This document shows positions 36,363-47,226 of a DNA stretch of 64,000 nt, in pieces. Each line of letters begins with the position of its first letter. Position 1 is the stretch's first letter. Source of the DNA: an uncultured Pelagibacteraceae bacterium (GTDB lineage Bacteria; Pseudomonadota; Alphaproteobacteria; Pelagibacterales; Pelagibacteraceae). Below the pieces are notes generated by a model, which was not told the DNA's origin, searched no databases, and worked only from the letters and a program-made list of their open reading frames with translations. The stretch spans positions 62,001-126,000 of the forward strand of contig CACCLG010000001.1 of NCBI GenBank assembly GCA_902546765.1. The letters are read 5' to 3'. The position numbers and the translations under genes were made by a program.

Positions 36363-37362
36363 AATCAATTTATTTCTATTGCAAACAAACCTATATGCAA
36401 CCGAAAAAAAATATGAGAAAGATGAAAAAGGAATTTTATCACTTATGTACCATAGGTTTGAAGAAAATAAGTATCCATCAACTAATATTAAAATGGCTGT
36501 ATTCAAAAAACATATGGAAATAATAAAAAATAATTTTGAGTTTTTTGATCCAAAAGATCTAGAGAAAGAATTTTATAATGTGAAAATTAATAAAAAAATT
36601 CTTGTTACTATAGATGATGCCTTTTTATCTTTCTATAACAATGCTTGGCCTTATCTGAAGGAAAATCAAATTCCTTTTATTTTGTTTACATCCACTGAAA
36701 CTATAGAAAATAAAGGTTACATGACCATGGATCAATTAAAGGAAGTTGAGTCGTATAGCTTTGCATATTTAGGGAATCACTCTCACTCTCATGAATACAT
36801 GGTAGAATTTGATTTTGAGAAGTACACAAAAGATATAAATAAATCTATTGAAATATTTAATGCTAAATTTAATTATAATCCAATTTTTTTTTCATATCCT
36901 TTTGGTGAATATAGTTTAGAACAAAAAAAATTTATTTCTTCAAAATTTAAATTTGCATTTGGTCAGCACTCGGGTGTCATTGATCTTAATAAAGATCCAT
37001 ATGAATTACCAAGATTCCCAATAAATGAAAAGTACGGTGATATTAAAAGATTTCAGTTTTTAATAAATTTACTTCCACTTCAGTACGATAAACTCTCTCC
37101 AGAAGATAAACTAATTACCAACAATAACCCTCCAAAGATGACTGTAGAATTTTTTAAGGAGCAAAAAAATTTAGAACAAATAAATTGTTTTTCTGATGAA
37201 GGAGGTTCTTGGGATAATTCAAACATAAATTTAGAAGAAAACAAACTTACAATTTCCTTTAGAGAAAAGTTTAATTTTAGAAGAGGAAGAGTTAACTGTT
37301 CCTTAAACGACATAGATGGCTGGAGGTGGTTAGGTAGCCAATTTTCAGTAGATTTAAATTAA
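36310..37362 (+). CDS. secreted polysaccharide deacetylase family protein
   Basis: 350 residues from ATG 36310. Signal peptide to about residue 30 (KLVIINLFLLQTNLYA), then a NodB-like deacetylase domain: ILSLMYHRFEE near 41-51, the metal Asp in VTIDDAFLSF near 98, and NHSHSHEYM near 156 for the metal histidines. It probably deacetylates or modifies an envelope glycan; the substrate is unknown. The 5' end overlaps the start of divergent tsaB by 53 bases and no later in-frame start would keep the signal peptide. The 3' end overlaps the glucosaminidase gene by 9 bases. Confidence 0.8.
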   Translation: MIEKKILSLAALITKLVIINLFLLQTNLYATEKKYEKDEKGILSLMYHRFEENKYPSTNIKMAVFKKHMEIIKNNFEFFDPKDLEKEFYNVKINKKILVTIDDAFLSFYNNAWPYLKENQIPFILFTSTETIENKGYMTMDQLKEVESYSFAYLGNHSHSHEYMVEFDFEKYTKDINKSIEIFNAKFNYNPIFFSYPFGEYSLEQKKFISSKFKFAFGQHSGVIDLNKDPYELPRFPINEKYGDIKRFQFLINLLPLQYDKLSPEDKLITNNNPPKMTVEFFKEQKNLEQINCFSDEGGSWDNSNINLEENKLTISFREKFNFRRGRVNCSLNDIDGWRWLGSQFSVDLN

Positions 37363-38493
37363 GTTTTTCAATTTTTTTGTTGTTGGTAGAATTTTAACAT
37401 CATCAAATTCTGTGAGAGAATTTTGCTCAATAATTTTTTTTAATATTTTTGTATATTCAACGCCAGTTTCAGCATATTTATCCAAATAATTTACAAGCAA
37501 AAGACTGTTTAGTTTTCCTTCATTATCTCTTTGAATTGCTCTTTCACGTCTGAATTCTTTATAACCCGAATGTGTATTTAAATTTCTTTGATACGCCTTC
37601 ACAGACGCCTTTAAGACTTTAAACTTTGCAACCTTATGTTTTGAATCTCCATCTGCTCCAGCCGGTTTAATTCCTTCACCAGACCAAGTCCATTGTCCAA
37701 AAAGCGCATTTCCTTCTTGTGCAAATCTTGATGTACCCCATCCAGTCTCTTTAGCTGCTTGAGCAATTGCTAATGAAACTGGTATTTCATCCATTCTTAT
37801 TTTTAACGTTGAAAAATCGTTACTTTTGACACCATATTGCTTAAATTTTTTAGATAACCACTCTTTTTCTGTTTTCGAATTATTATTTTTATTTAAGATA
37901 GCGAAAAGCTTTTTCCTATCTAAACGAATTTTTGTGTTCTCCTCAATTATCAAAGGAAGTACAATTTGTATGAATAAATTCTTTCTTTTTTTTGTGTTTT
38001 CTATTTTTTTCATTTCTTTGGGTAAATGGTCAATAGAATTACCAATGTTTACTAGCTTTGTTTCTTTAACTTTTTGAAGATTGTACTTTGTGTCCTCAAA
38101 CAATTGCTCGATAGTAGATGCGCTTAATCTAGAAGTATTTAAATTATTTTCATCAGAATTAAATACATCTATGTCGTCAAATACGTTTTCCAAATTTGTT
38201 TCTGCATCAACGTTTTCTTTTTTAAATATTTCTTTATTATTAAGTGTTAAATCAAAATTTTTTTTTGATATATTAGACACTTCGATATTAGTTTTGAAGT
38301 TTTCACTCATAAAATTGGTAATCACAGGTAGACCAAAAAAAATCAAAATAACAATACCACTTGCTAAAGAAAACTTAGATAAACTCTTGTAATCTTTTTT
38401 AAACAAAGTTTTTTTGTTTTTCTTTTTAAGACTTTTTAATTTAATTGAGTTTGGTTTTATGAAAATTGATTCATTTCTATTTTTCTTGGGCAT
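37354..38493 (-). CDS. Bax-like glucosaminidase-domain protein
   Basis: 379 residues. A basic cytoplasmic start, one membrane anchor (about 42-64), a low-complexity linker, then a glucosaminidase-fold domain with SLAIAQAAKETGWGTSRFAQ near 235-255 (catalytic E in KETGWG), NALFGQWTW and LNTHSGYKEFR. Such proteins cleave peptidoglycan or glycan chains in the periplasm. Convergent with the deacetylase gene, so the two are not in one operon despite related themes. Confidence 0.82.
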   Translation of the reverse strand: MPKKNRNESIFIKPNSIKLKSLKKKNKKTLFKKDYKSLSKFSLASGIVILIFFGLPVITNFMSENFKTNIEVSNISKKNFDLTLNNKEIFKKENVDAETNLENVFDDIDVFNSDENNLNTSRLSASTIEQLFEDTKYNLQKVKETKLVNIGNSIDHLPKEMKKIENTKKRKNLFIQIVLPLIIEENTKIRLDRKKLFAILNKNNNSKTEKEWLSKKFKQYGVKSNDFSTLKIRMDEIPVSLAIAQAAKETGWGTSRFAQEGNALFGQWTWSGEGIKPAGADGDSKHKVAKFKVLKASVKAYQRNLNTHSGYKEFRRERAIQRDNEGKLNSLLLVNYLDKYAETGVEYTKILKKIIEQNSLTEFDDVKILPTTKKLKNLI

Positions 38494-38532
38494 AAAATAA
38501 GTATTTTGGTTATATAAAAATAAATTATTATT

Positions 38533-39075
38533 TTAAACTGCTAAAACTTCTTTAACCTCAGGAATATAATGTGTAAGTAAATTTTGAACTCCTTGTTTTA
38601 GCGTCATAGTTGAAGACGGACAACCTGAACAACTTCCCCGTAATTCCACTTTGACTTTACCATCTATAAATTCTTTAAATTTTATATCTCCACCATCTTT
38701 TGCAACTGCAGGTCTAACTTTAGTTTCTAAAATATGGATTATTTTTTTTTCAATTTCATTTAAATTTTCATCAGACTCATTTTGACCTAATTTATCAATA
38801 ATACACTTATTTCCTTCTGCATAATACTCATTTATATAAGATATAATTATATGCTGCATATCATCCCAATTATTTTCATCTATCTTGTTAACTGATAAAA
38901 AATCTTCTCCTAAAAAAATGCTGGTTACACCATTTATTGATAGAATATTTCTGAGCAAAGTATTTTTTGTATCTTCTTTATTAACGATCTCGAAAGATCC
39001 ATTATTTGAAACTGGACGTCCTGGTACGAACTTTAATGAGTTGGGGTTGGGTGTTTTTTGAGTTTGTACAAACAT
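38533..39075 (-). CDS. Nfu-type iron-sulfur cluster carrier
   Basis: 180 residues: an Nfu N-terminal domain (QTQKTPNPNSLKFVPGRPV) and a C-terminal NifU-like domain with the cluster-binding CSGCPSST (C-x2-C) near 152. It resembles mitochondrial Nfu1, which passes 4Fe-4S clusters to target enzymes. The neighbours trpS and murJ upstream are the common alphaproteobacterial order; the universal-stress gene often found between trpS and nfu is not here. Confidence 0.93.
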   Translation of the reverse strand: MFVQTQKTPNPNSLKFVPGRPVSNNGSFEIVNKEDTKNTLLRNILSINGVTSIFLGEDFLSVNKIDENNWDDMQHIIISYINEYYAEGNKCIIDKLGQNESDENLNEIEKKIIHILETKVRPAVAKDGGDIKFKEFIDGKVKVELRGSCSGCPSSTMTLKQGVQNLLTHYIPEVKEVLAV

Positions 39076-39112
39076 TTCTCTAATATAATAATTAAAAAAA
39101 CATTTTAAATAG

Positions 39113-40114
39113 TTAAAAACCGATTATTTTCTTCATTTCTCTAACTTTATTTTCAGCTATGTCATTTGCTTTTTCTGCTCCAGCTAATAAAATTTTGTCC
39201 AAATAACCAGGATCATGTAATAATTTATTTATTTCTTTTGCCATTGGAGAAATTTTATCAATTAATTGTTCAGAAAGACTTGTTTTAAACTCAGAGAAAT
39301 TTTTACCACCAAACTGCTTCAAAGTGGTGTTAATATTTTGATTTTTTAAACTTGAATATATTCCAAGCAAATTTTCTGCCTCAGGTCTGTTTTCTAATTC
39401 TTCAATAATATTAGGTATAGGATGTGGATCTGTTTTTGCTTTTTTAATTTTATTAATTATTAAATCTTTACTGTCTTTTAAGTTTATTCTACTTAAATCT
39501 GACACGTCTGATTTACTCATTTTTTTTGAACCATCTTTTAAGCTCATAATTCTGGAAAATTGTTTTTGTATTAGTGGTTCAGGAGGAACTAGAAAATCCT
39601 CAACATTATAATCGTTATTGAATTTTTGAGCAATATCGCGACAAAGTTCTAAATGTTGCTTCTGATCATCACCAACTGGTACATGTGTTGCATCATACAA
39701 CATAATATCTGCAGCCATAAGAATAGGATAAATGTAAAGGCCTACGCTTGCTTTCTCCTTGTCTTTTCCTGCTTTTTCCTTAAACTGTGTCATCCTGTTA
39801 AGCCAACCCATTCTACCAATACAACTCAATATCCAAGAACCCTCTGAGTGTGCGGGAACTAAAGATTGATTGAACAAAATGCTTTTGTTTGGATTAAGTC
39901 CACTTGCAATGAATGTTGCAGCAGTTTCTCTAATATTATTTTTTAGTTCTTTTGGATCCTGTTTCAAAGTAATTGCATGCAAGTCAACAACACAATATAT
40001 GCAATTATTGTCCTCTTCCTTCTGCAGTTCTACAAAATTTTTTATTGCACCTAAATAATTTCCTAAATGTAGATTTCCTGTTGGTTGGACTCCTGAAAAA
40101 ATTTTTTTAGCCAT
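39113..40114 (-). CDS. trpS: tryptophanyl-tRNA synthetase
   Basis: 333 residues, normal length. Class I synthetase with the HIGH-type motif [10 protein letters not shown] near 12-21 and KMSKS (KKMSKSD) near 198. [15 protein letters not shown] and PTGN are further family marks. Lies 4 bases downstream of murJ on the same strand. Confidence 0.97.
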   Translation of the reverse strand: MAKKIFSGVQPTGNLHLGNYLGAIKNFVELQKEEDNNCIYCVVDLHAITLKQDPKELKNNIRETAATFIASGLNPNKSILFNQSLVPAHSEGSWILSCIGRMGWLNRMTQFKEKAGKDKEKASVGLYIYPILMAADIMLYDATHVPVGDDQKQHLELCRDIAQKFNNDYNVEDFLVPPEPLIQKQFSRIMSLKDGSKKMSKSDVSDLSRINLKDSKDLIINKIKKAKTDPHPIPNIIEELENRPEAENLLGIYSSLKNQNINTTLKQFGGKNFSEFKTSLSEQLIDKISPMAKEINKLLHDPGYLDKILLAGAEKANDIAENKVREMKKIIGF

Positions 40115-40118
40115 TAAG

Positions 40119-41648
40119 TTAATATTTTATTTTAATATCTGATAATTTAAAAGCTTTAGTAACGATAGATATTAAAATATATAATACAAACGTTATAATT
40201 ACTAAAATAATAATGCATAAAAATTTATAATTATTATCGTACGTCAAATATTCGGAAAAGAACTTAATCAAATATATAAATATACCCAAAGTAATAAAAT
40301 TAGAAAAAAGTATTTTCAACATTGAAAAATGGAAATTACTTGAAAATTTAAAATAACTTTTTTTGATGACTATAATCATCAAAATTATACCATTTAACCA
40401 AGAAGATATTGTTGTTGCAATTGGAATAATTATAAACCCAATTTTGTTAAAGAAAATAACACTAATAAAAATATTAATTACTACTGATAAAACAGAAATT
40501 TTAAATGGTGTAATGGTGTCATTTCTAGCAAACAAAAAACTGGAGAATATCTTTATTAATGAAAATGCAGGTAATCCAAGGGAAAAATAGAATAACGCTA
40601 TAGCTGAATTTTTTACACTTTCAATATCAAATGATCCGTATCCAAATAATGAGGAAGTTATTTCCTCTGACGCGACAATCAAAGCAAATGATGCTGGTAA
40701 ACTGAGAAATAAACTTAATTCTAAAGCTTTATTTTGTATTTCTGAAATTTTTAATTTATCTTCTGTTTGAACATATTTGCTTAAATTTGGAAGTATAACA
40801 GTACCTATTGCTATACCTGCTATTGCAAGATTTATCTGATAAATTCTATCTGCGTAATATAAATAAGACACTGCACTTGCTTGAAATGAAGCAATAATAG
40901 TACCAACTAAGATATTTATTTGGGTTACACCTGAAGCAAAAATACTTGGTAGAAACTTTTTAAAGAATATTTTTATATTATCATTCATTTTAATTTTTAA
41001 ATAAAAGTTAGGTAAATAAAATTTTCTTACAAAAAAAATAAGAAATATAAACTGTACTAATCCTGCAACAGATACTGTGTATGATAAATAATAAACTAAT
41101 GTGTCTCCAAACTTATTAGCGAAGATTAAACACAGAATTAATAAAATATTTAAAATTATTGGCGCGGCTGCTGCTGCTGCAAATTTGTTATGTGAGTTTA
41201 AGATCGCTGATAAAAAAGAAGCAAGGCAAATAAAAAGTAAAAAAGGAAAAGTAAGTCTTGTTAAATTTATAGCTAATTGCATTTTTTCTTTATCATCACT
41301 GAATCCAGGAGCTATAATTTTTACAAATCCTGGCATGAAAATTTCAATTAAAATGGTAGTAACTAAAAGAAAGAAAACTAATAAATTAAAAACTGAATTA
41401 GCAAACTCTTTGGCGTTATCTTTTCCTTTGATAAGTTCGCTAGAATAAGATGGAACAAAAGCTGCATTAAATGTTCCTTCAGAAAATAACCTTCTAAAAG
41501 TGTTTGGAATCCTAAATGCTACAAAAAAAGCATCAGCTAATGGCCCAGAACCTAAATAAAGAGCGATAAAAAAATCTCTGACATAACCAAGCACTCTACT
41601 TATCAAAACAAAAAAACTAAATGTGCCAGTTGACTTAATTATGTTCAT
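40119..41648 (-). CDS. murJ: lipid II flippase MurJ
   Basis: 509 residues with about 13-14 membrane helices. MOP-superfamily flippase that exposes lipid II to the periplasm for peptidoglycan synthesis. The start [20 protein letters not shown] and [21 protein letters not shown] are strongly conserved. The divergent maeB start is 50 bases away. Confidence 0.95.
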   Translation of the reverse strand: MNIIKSTGTFSFFVLISRVLGYVRDFFIALYLGSGPLADAFFVAFRIPNTFRRLFSEGTFNAAFVPSYSSELIKGKDNAKEFANSVFNLLVFFLLVTTILIEIFMPGFVKIIAPGFSDDKEKMQLAINLTRLTFPFLLFICLASFLSAILNSHNKFAAAAAAPIILNILLILCLIFANKFGDTLVYYLSYTVSVAGLVQFIFLIFFVRKFYLPNFYLKIKMNDNIKIFFKKFLPSIFASGVTQINILVGTIIASFQASAVSYLYYADRIYQINLAIAGIAIGTVILPNLSKYVQTEDKLKISEIQNKALELSLFLSLPASFALIVASEEITSSLFGYGSFDIESVKNSAIALFYFSLGLPAFSLIKIFSSFLFARNDTITPFKISVLSVVINIFISVIFFNKIGFIIIPIATTISSWLNGIILMIIVIKKSYFKFSSNFHFSMLKILFSNFITLGIFIYLIKFFSEYLTYDNNYKFLCIIILVIITFVLYILISIVTKAFKLSDIKIKY

Positions 41649-41698
41649 AAATCATATTAGTCATAATTTAGATCTAATTGTATATTTAAATATCCAAA

Positions 41699-43987
41699 AT
41701 GAAAAAAGTTAAAATAGAACATTATTCTGATAAAGAGGCTCTTGATTTTCATACCAATGAAAAATCGGGAAAAATTGAAATAAATTCATCGAAACCGATG
41801 ACTACTAAAAGAGACTTGGCTCTTGCTTATTCTCCAGGTGTTGCTGCTCCAGTTAAAGCTATCGCAGAAAATCCTGAACTTGCTTATGAATATACTACTA
41901 AAGGTAATTTGGTTGCTGTAATTAGCAATGGATCTGCAATTCTTGGTCTTGGTAATTTAGGAGCTGTTGCTTCTAAACCGGTTATGGAGGGAAAAGCAGT
42001 TTTATTTAAAAGATTTGCAGATATTGATTCTATAGATTTAGAAATAGACTCAAACGATACTAATGAAATAATAAATTCAATTAAGAATTTTTCAAAAAGT
42101 TTTGGAGGTATTAACTTAGAAGATATCGCTGCCCCAGACTGTTTCGTCATAGAAGAAAAACTAAAAGAAATTTTAGATATTCCTGTTTTTCATGATGATC
42201 AACATGGCACTGCAATTATTACAACTGCAGCATTAATAAATGCAGTAGACATTGCAAAAAAGGATTTAAAAAAAATTAAAATTGTAATCAATGGAGCAGG
42301 TGCTGCAGCTATGGCTTGTGCTAATTTATTTAAAAGCTCAGGTGTTCCTCAAAAAAATATTACTATGTTAGACAGAAAAGGAGTGATTTACAGGGGAAGA
42401 GATAATCTAAATCAATGGAAATCAGTTCATGCAGTTGAAACAAAAAATAGAACATTGTCTGACGCAATTGATAGTGCAGATGTTTTTTTAGGATTATCTG
42501 CTGCAGGCGCTCTTAAAAAGGAGATGGTTAAGAAAATGGCAAAAAACCCTATAATTTTTGCATGCGCTAACCCAGATCCAGAAATTACCCCAGAACAAGT
42601 GGAAGAAGTTAGAAATGATGCAATAATTGCTACAGGTAGATCAGATTATCCCAACCAAGTAAATAACTTAATCGGTTTTCCATATATATTTAGGGGGGCA
42701 TTAGATGTTAGAGCGAAGACAATTAATGAGGAAATGAAAACTGCTGCAGCAGACGCAATTGCAAAACTTGCAAGAGAAATTGTGCCTGAGGAAGTGGCTG
42801 CAGCTATGGGAGGAGAAACACCTTCTTATGGAAAAGAATACATTATTCCTTCTACATTTGATCCACGTTTAATTAGTGTTATTCCAGTTGCAGTAGCAAG
42901 AGCCGCAATGTCAAGTGGAGTTGCGAGAAAGAATATTGAAAATTTTGATATATATTCAGAACAACTTAAACAAAGATTGGATCCATCTGTAACTATTATG
43001 CAAGGAATTAACTCAAAAATTAAAAAAAATAAAAAAAGAGTTGTATTTGCAGATGGGGAGGATGAAAATACACTTAAAGCTGCAATAGCTTTTAAAAATA
43101 GTAATCTAGGAACACCAATCATCGTTGCGAAAGAAAAAGTTGTCAAAGAGAGGTTAAAAGAAATTGGATATGGAGAAAATTTTGATATTGAAATTGTCAA
43201 TTCAACTAAAAAAGACAAAAGAGAAAAATATGTAAACTTTTTGTTTAAAAAATTGCAAAGAGAAGAAGGTTTATTAGAGAGAGATTGTGATCGATTGGTA
43301 AGAAATGATAGAGTAATATGGGGTTCTTGTATGGTGGCATGTGGAGATGCTGATGCAATGGTAACTGGAAATACAAGAAGATATGCCCAGTCTCTTCAAA
43401 AGATTAAAAAAGTTGTTGAACCAAGGCCTGGTGAAATAATGTTTGGATTAAATATGGTTGTAAATAAAGGGAAAACTGTATTTATTGGAGATACTAGCGT
43501 ACATGAATATCCGACATCAGAACAATTGGCTGAAATAGCGATTTCAGCTGCAAGGGTAGTAAGACTTTTTGGTTTCGATCCTAAAGTTGCCTTCCTTTCT
43601 CATTCAACTTTTGGCCAACCATTAACTAGTAGAACAAAACACATTAGAGATGCAGTTGAAATTTTGAAAAATAAAAAAGTTGATTTTAAATTTGATGGAG
43701 ATATGCAGCCAGATGTAGCTTTAAATAATGAATATGCAGATCTTTATCCTTTTTCAGAAATTGTCGGTAAAGCGAATATATTAATTATGCCAGGACAACA
43801 TAGTGCAACTATTTCTCATAAAATGATGAAGTCTTTGAGTGGCGCTAAGGTAATTGGTCCTTTGTTAATTGGTTTGGGGCAACCAATTGAAATTGCTCCA
43901 TTAAGATCATCTACTTCGGATATATTAAATTTAGCTTCTGTTGCGGCGTATTCCGCAGGGGTAATTAATTATAAAAAACCAAATTAA
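41699..43987 (+). CDS. maeB: NADP-dependent malic enzyme with phosphotransacetylase-like domain
   Basis: 762 residues. N-terminal malic enzyme (1-430): LAYSPGVAAPVKAI near 41, FHDDQHGTAI near 160, and the Rossmann glycine motif VINGAGAAAMACANLF. The C-terminal 330 residues resemble phosphate acetyltransferase (FADGEDENTLKAA, VTGNTRRYAQSL, MPGQHSATISHKMM), which in MaeB acts as a regulatory domain sensing acetyl-CoA. It makes pyruvate and NADPH from malate. Convergent 4-base overlap with the BON gene. Confidence 0.96.
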   Translation: MKKVKIEHYSDKEALDFHTNEKSGKIEINSSKPMTTKRDLALAYSPGVAAPVKAIAENPELAYEYTTKGNLVAVISNGSAILGLGNLGAVASKPVMEGKAVLFKRFADIDSIDLEIDSNDTNEIINSIKNFSKSFGGINLEDIAAPDCFVIEEKLKEILDIPVFHDDQHGTAIITTAALINAVDIAKKDLKKIKIVINGAGAAAMACANLFKSSGVPQKNITMLDRKGVIYRGRDNLNQWKSVHAVETKNRTLSDAIDSADVFLGLSAAGALKKEMVKKMAKNPIIFACANPDPEITPEQVEEVRNDAIIATGRSDYPNQVNNLIGFPYIFRGALDVRAKTINEEMKTAAADAIAKLAREIVPEEVAAAMGGETPSYGKEYIIPSTFDPRLISVIPVAVARAAMSSGVARKNIENFDIYSEQLKQRLDPSVTIMQGINSKIKKNKKRVVFADGEDENTLKAAIAFKNSNLGTPIIVAKEKVVKERLKEIGYGENFDIEIVNSTKKDKREKYVNFLFKKLQREEGLLERDCDRLVRNDRVIWGSCMVACGDADAMVTGNTRRYAQSLQKIKKVVEPRPGEIMFGLNMVVNKGKTVFIGDTSVHEYPTSEQLAEIAISAARVVRLFGFDPKVAFLSHSTFGQPLTSRTKHIRDAVEILKNKKVDFKFDGDMQPDVALNNEYADLYPFSEIVGKANILIMPGQHSATISHKMMKSLSGAKVIGPLLIGLGQPIEIAPLRSSTSDILNLASVAAYSAGVINYKKPN

Positions 43988-44577
43988 TTTTTTACTATTC
44001 TAAGATCTTCCACAAGTAATATACTTGAAATTACATCTTCTACATCAAGAATTTGTTTCGCTTCGTTAATAACTTCTGCTCTCTCTTCTTTGCTTTCAGC
44101 AATACCATAAATATAAATTTTTTTTTTATGAGTATCTATATTGTAATTAGAAGATTTTATTTTTTTACTAGCGATCATTGCTGTGCGTAATTGTGAGGTA
44201 ATCAAAAGATCTTTTGCAGATTGTTGAAAATTAAACTTCTCTTTTATCTTAAGATCATTTTTGACCGATCTTGCACCTTTTATTTCCCAAGCTAATTTTG
44301 TTATTTTTAATTTTTCCTCAATTGTTTCAACTTTGCCAGTTATGAATATTCTTCCATCTATAACTTTTGACTTAACAGATAAAAAATACTTTCCATTCAT
44401 ATTTATCATTTTAGCACTCAAATTTTTTTGCATTATATTGTCATCTATCTGGGTTCCTATGGTTCTTGGATCTGTTGCAATCGATACTCCAGTACCAAGA
44501 ATTCCTGTTGATGAAGCACCCACACATCCATTTAAAATTATTAATAATATTAAAAGGTAAAGTTTATTTTTTATCAT
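43984..44577 (-). CDS. BON-domain outer-membrane lipoprotein
   Basis: 197 residues. Lipoprotein signal with lipobox LNGC (C18), then two BON domains (about 50-115 and 120-190; VDGRIFITGKVETIEEKLK and KKIYIYGIAESKEERAEV). DolP/OsmY-like proteins of this type support outer-membrane integrity. The start overlaps the rsmI stop by 14 bases. yraN, common after rsmI, is not present. Confidence 0.85.
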   Translation of the reverse strand: MIKNKLYLLILLIILNGCVGASSTGILGTGVSIATDPRTIGTQIDDNIMQKNLSAKMINMNGKYFLSVKSKVIDGRIFITGKVETIEEKLKITKLAWEIKGARSVKNDLKIKEKFNFQQSAKDLLITSQLRTAMIASKKIKSSNYNIDTHKKKIYIYGIAESKEERAEVINEAKQILDVEDVISSILLVEDLRIVKN

Positions 44578-45424
44578 TCTTAATTTCTAAACAGTAATTA
44601 TATATTACTTTTTTTTGAAAGTTTTTTTTACTACAAATTAATTTCACAACATTTTTTATTGTTTTGGTTTTTAACAATTTTTTAATCTCTTTTTTATCTG
44701 ATTCCTCTAATTCAATTAACTTTTTTTTAATATTTTTATTCTCAGAAATTATTACTGTTACTTCTCCTTTTTTTGATATGTTCAATTTTTCCAATTTATT
44801 TGATGATATTCTTATATACTGCTCATGAAACTTGGTAATTTCTCTACAAATTAATAAATCTCTTTCTGGAAAATGAAGTTTTATATCGTTAATAATTTTG
44901 TAAAGTTTGTTTGGTGATATAAAAAAAACAATTGTACATCCAAAACTTGCTGCTTTTTCAAGATTTGAATTAAGGACATTTTTTCTATCAGGCAAAAAAC
45001 CAAGAAATAAGTATCTATCTGAAAAACCACTTATTGAAATACCTGCACTAACTGACGATGCACCGGGTACGGGAAAGATATCGATTGAATGCTCTATACA
45101 TTCTTTAATAAGTAATCGTCCTGGATCTGATATTGCAGGAGTTCCTGCATCAGATATCAAACAGATAATCTTGTTTTGTTTAAGCTTTTCTATTATCTTT
45201 TTAATTTTTTCTCTCTCATTGAATTTATGATAAGAAATAAGATGTTTTTTTATATTAAAATGATTTAACAATTTTTTTGATACCCGGGTGTCTTCGCACA
45301 AAATTACATCACATTTTTTTAGTGCTTCTAAAGCTCTTAAAGTTATATCCCCTAGATTTCCAATAGGTGTTGCAACACAATATAGCCCAGGTTTAAGATT
45401 ATTTAAGATTTTATCATGATGCAT
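44564..45424 (-). CDS. rsmI: 16S rRNA 2'-O-methyltransferase (C1402)
   Basis: 286 residues. Tetrapyrrole-methylase fold: GLYCVATPIGNLGDITLRAL near 13-32, LCEDTRVSKKLLNHF, and SDAGTPAISDPG near 95-106. It methylates C1402 of 16S rRNA in the decoding centre. Divergent from the LpoA-like gene over 28 bases, a common arrangement in proteobacteria. Confidence 0.95.
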   Translation of the reverse strand: MHHDKILNNLKPGLYCVATPIGNLGDITLRALEALKKCDVILCEDTRVSKKLLNHFNIKKHLISYHKFNEREKIKKIIEKLKQNKIICLISDAGTPAISDPGRLLIKECIEHSIDIFPVPGASSVSAGISISGFSDRYLFLGFLPDRKNVLNSNLEKAASFGCTIVFFISPNKLYKIINDIKLHFPERDLLICREITKFHEQYIRISSNKLEKLNISKKGEVTVIISENKNIKKKLIELEESDKKEIKKLLKTKTIKNVVKLICSKKNFQKKVIYNYCLEIKNDKK

Positions 45425-45452
45425 AATTTAAAATTATATTATTAATAATTAA

Positions 45453-46604
45453 ATGAAATCTTTATTTAAAAAAATATTAATATTAATCTTCATATGCTTA
45501 TTGCCTGCAAGCAAAATATTAGCAGAAGACAAAATTAGAATTGGTCTTGTTGTACCATTAAGTGGTGAATATTCTACTATTGGAGACTCCATTATTAAAT
45601 CAACAAGACTTGCACTTAATAAAATTAATGATGAAAAATTTGAAATTGTGCCAGGAGATACAAAAGCTAATCCAATTGATGCATTAAAAGCCTCAAAAGC
45701 TCTTTATGATCAAGGTATTAAAATTATTATAGGCCCAGTTTTTAATGAGAGTACAAAGTATCTTGATGAATTAGATGATGTAACCTTTATATCATTTACA
45801 AATAAAATTTATGGAAATCCTCCAAACATAATAAGTGCGGGTGTTAACGCAATTTCCCAGTTTCAAACAATTGATAAATTTAGGAACTTAAACGAGATCG
45901 AAAGGACAATTATTTTAATCCCTAAGAGTGACTACCAAAAAGAAGTTGAACAGGCTATCAAAAAAACAAAATTAAGATTAAAAGATAAATATTTTTATGA
46001 TACGGACCCAACATTGCTTACTTCACAAATCGAAAAAGTTACAAGATACCCTGAAAGAAAACAAAATTTACTTAATGAAATTGAAAGGATAGAAAACTCT
46101 TCATTAATAAATAAAGAAAAAAAATTAGAGGAACTTAATAAAAAGGATACTCTAGGTGGGATAAACTTTGACTCTGTTATTATTGCTGATTTTGGTGAAA
46201 GTTTGAAGAGTGTAGCTACCTCTCTTTTATATACAGATGTTTCTTCAAAAAGAATTTCTTACATTACTTTAAATCAGTGGTTTGATAATTCACTTTTAAA
46301 AGAAAATTCACTTCAACCAATATATTTTCCATCGGTTAATAAAGAAAATTTTGAATTATTTAAGGTTGAATATAATAATGCATACAAAAAAAAAGCTAAT
46401 CAACTTTCCTTTCTAAGTTATGACCTTGTCGGTTTAGTTTACTTCTTAATTTATAGTAACAATTTTGATCAAGATAAAAAAATATTTTATGAAAAAAATA
46501 AATTTAAAGGAAAAATAGGTATTTTTGAGATTGATAAGAATACAATTACACATCAATTAAATTTTTACAGTATCAATAATGAAAAATTTATAAAAATTTT
46601 CTAA
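45453..46604 (+). CDS. LpoA-like / type 1 periplasmic-binding-fold protein
   Basis: 383 residues. Signal peptide 1-24 (ILIFICLLPASKILA), then a Leu/Ile/Val-binding fold starting DKIRIGLVVPLSGEYSTIG with IIIGPVFNESTKYLD near 92. Position divergent from rsmI fits the penicillin-binding-protein activator group, though an orphan amino-acid-binding role is not excluded. No lipobox cysteine is seen, unlike E. coli LpoA. Convergent overlap of 17 bases with rdgB. Confidence 0.72.
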   Translation: MKSLFKKILILIFICLLPASKILAEDKIRIGLVVPLSGEYSTIGDSIIKSTRLALNKINDEKFEIVPGDTKANPIDALKASKALYDQGIKIIIGPVFNESTKYLDELDDVTFISFTNKIYGNPPNIISAGVNAISQFQTIDKFRNLNEIERTIILIPKSDYQKEVEQAIKKTKLRLKDKYFYDTDPTLLTSQIEKVTRYPERKQNLLNEIERIENSSLINKEKKLEELNKKDTLGGINFDSVIIADFGESLKSVATSLLYTDVSSKRISYITLNQWFDNSLLKENSLQPIYFPSVNKENFELFKVEYNNAYKKKANQLSFLSYDLVGLVYFLIYSNNFDQDKKIFYEKNKFKGKIGIFEIDKNTITHQLNFYSINNEKFIKIF

Positions 46605-47190
46605 TTTTTTTAAAAGCTTTGTATCTGTGGTCAATTTTATATTTTTTTTTAGGATCCATCTCACCAAAAGTTTTTTTTTTTCCTTTAGGTATAAATATAG
46701 GATCATATCCAAAGCCTTTTAAACCCCTCTGCTCATTAGATATATATCCTTCGATTTTGCCAACTGAAAAAATAGGTTTCTTTTTAAGACCAAAAATTGT
46801 TAATGCACAAATAAACCTTGCTGAGATTTTTTCTTCTCTCCAATTTTTTTTCTTTTTATCTAAAGCTTTAAAAACTTTTTTAATTGCTAAATTAAAGTCT
46901 CCTTTTGGACCTCCCCATCTTGCTGAATAAATCCCTGGTTTTTTGTTTAATAAGTCAATTTCAAGACCAGAGTCATCAGCTATGCAAACCATATTAGTTT
47001 TTAGTGAAAAATTTTTTGCTTTAATTAGAGAATTTTCTTTAAATGACATTCCATTTTCGACGGGGCTCTTTAATTTAAATTTACTAGGGGTGAAAATTCT
47101 ATACTTTTTTGGGATCAAATCTCTTATTTCTTTGATTTTACCCTTATTATTAGAACCTATAACAATTTTTTCGATTTTTTTTTTAGGCAT
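46588..47190 (-). CDS. rdgB: non-canonical purine NTP pyrophosphatase (ITPase/HAM1)
   Basis: 200 residues. Removes dITP/XTP from the nucleotide pool. IVIGSNNKGKIKEI near 7-20, ADDSGLEIDLLNKKPGIYSARW near 71-92 and GFGYDPIF near 165 are the ITPase motifs. Its start is 36 bases from divergent grpE. hemW and hrcA, frequent neighbours in this cluster elsewhere, are absent. Confidence 0.94.
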   Translation of the reverse strand: MPKKKIEKIVIGSNNKGKIKEIRDLIPKKYRIFTPSKFKLKSPVENGMSFKENSLIKAKNFSLKTNMVCIADDSGLEIDLLNKKPGIYSARWGGPKGDFNLAIKKVFKALDKKKKNWREEKISARFICALTIFGLKKKPIFSVGKIEGYISNEQRGLKGFGYDPIFIPKGKKKTFGEMDPKKKYKIDHRYKAFKKIRKFL

Positions 47191-47226
47191 CTAGAAAAAC
47201 TAGTTTTACTTACCATATACGTCTTA

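Noticed and set aside
36363..36506. N-terminal extension of tsaB to 36506
   Set aside because: The extra 48 residues are unlike TsaB, while MTNLVINAAS at 36362 aligns with the family N-terminus.
38081..38392. Antisense frame of about 100 codons opposite the glucosaminidase gene
   Set aside because: It covers the low-complexity linker region of the real gene and looks like a compositional artefact.
44405..44425. TTTAGCACTC resembling a CIRCE half-site
   Set aside because: It lies inside the BON-domain gene, has no matching GAGTGCTAA arm at the right distance and is not upstream of a chaperone gene.
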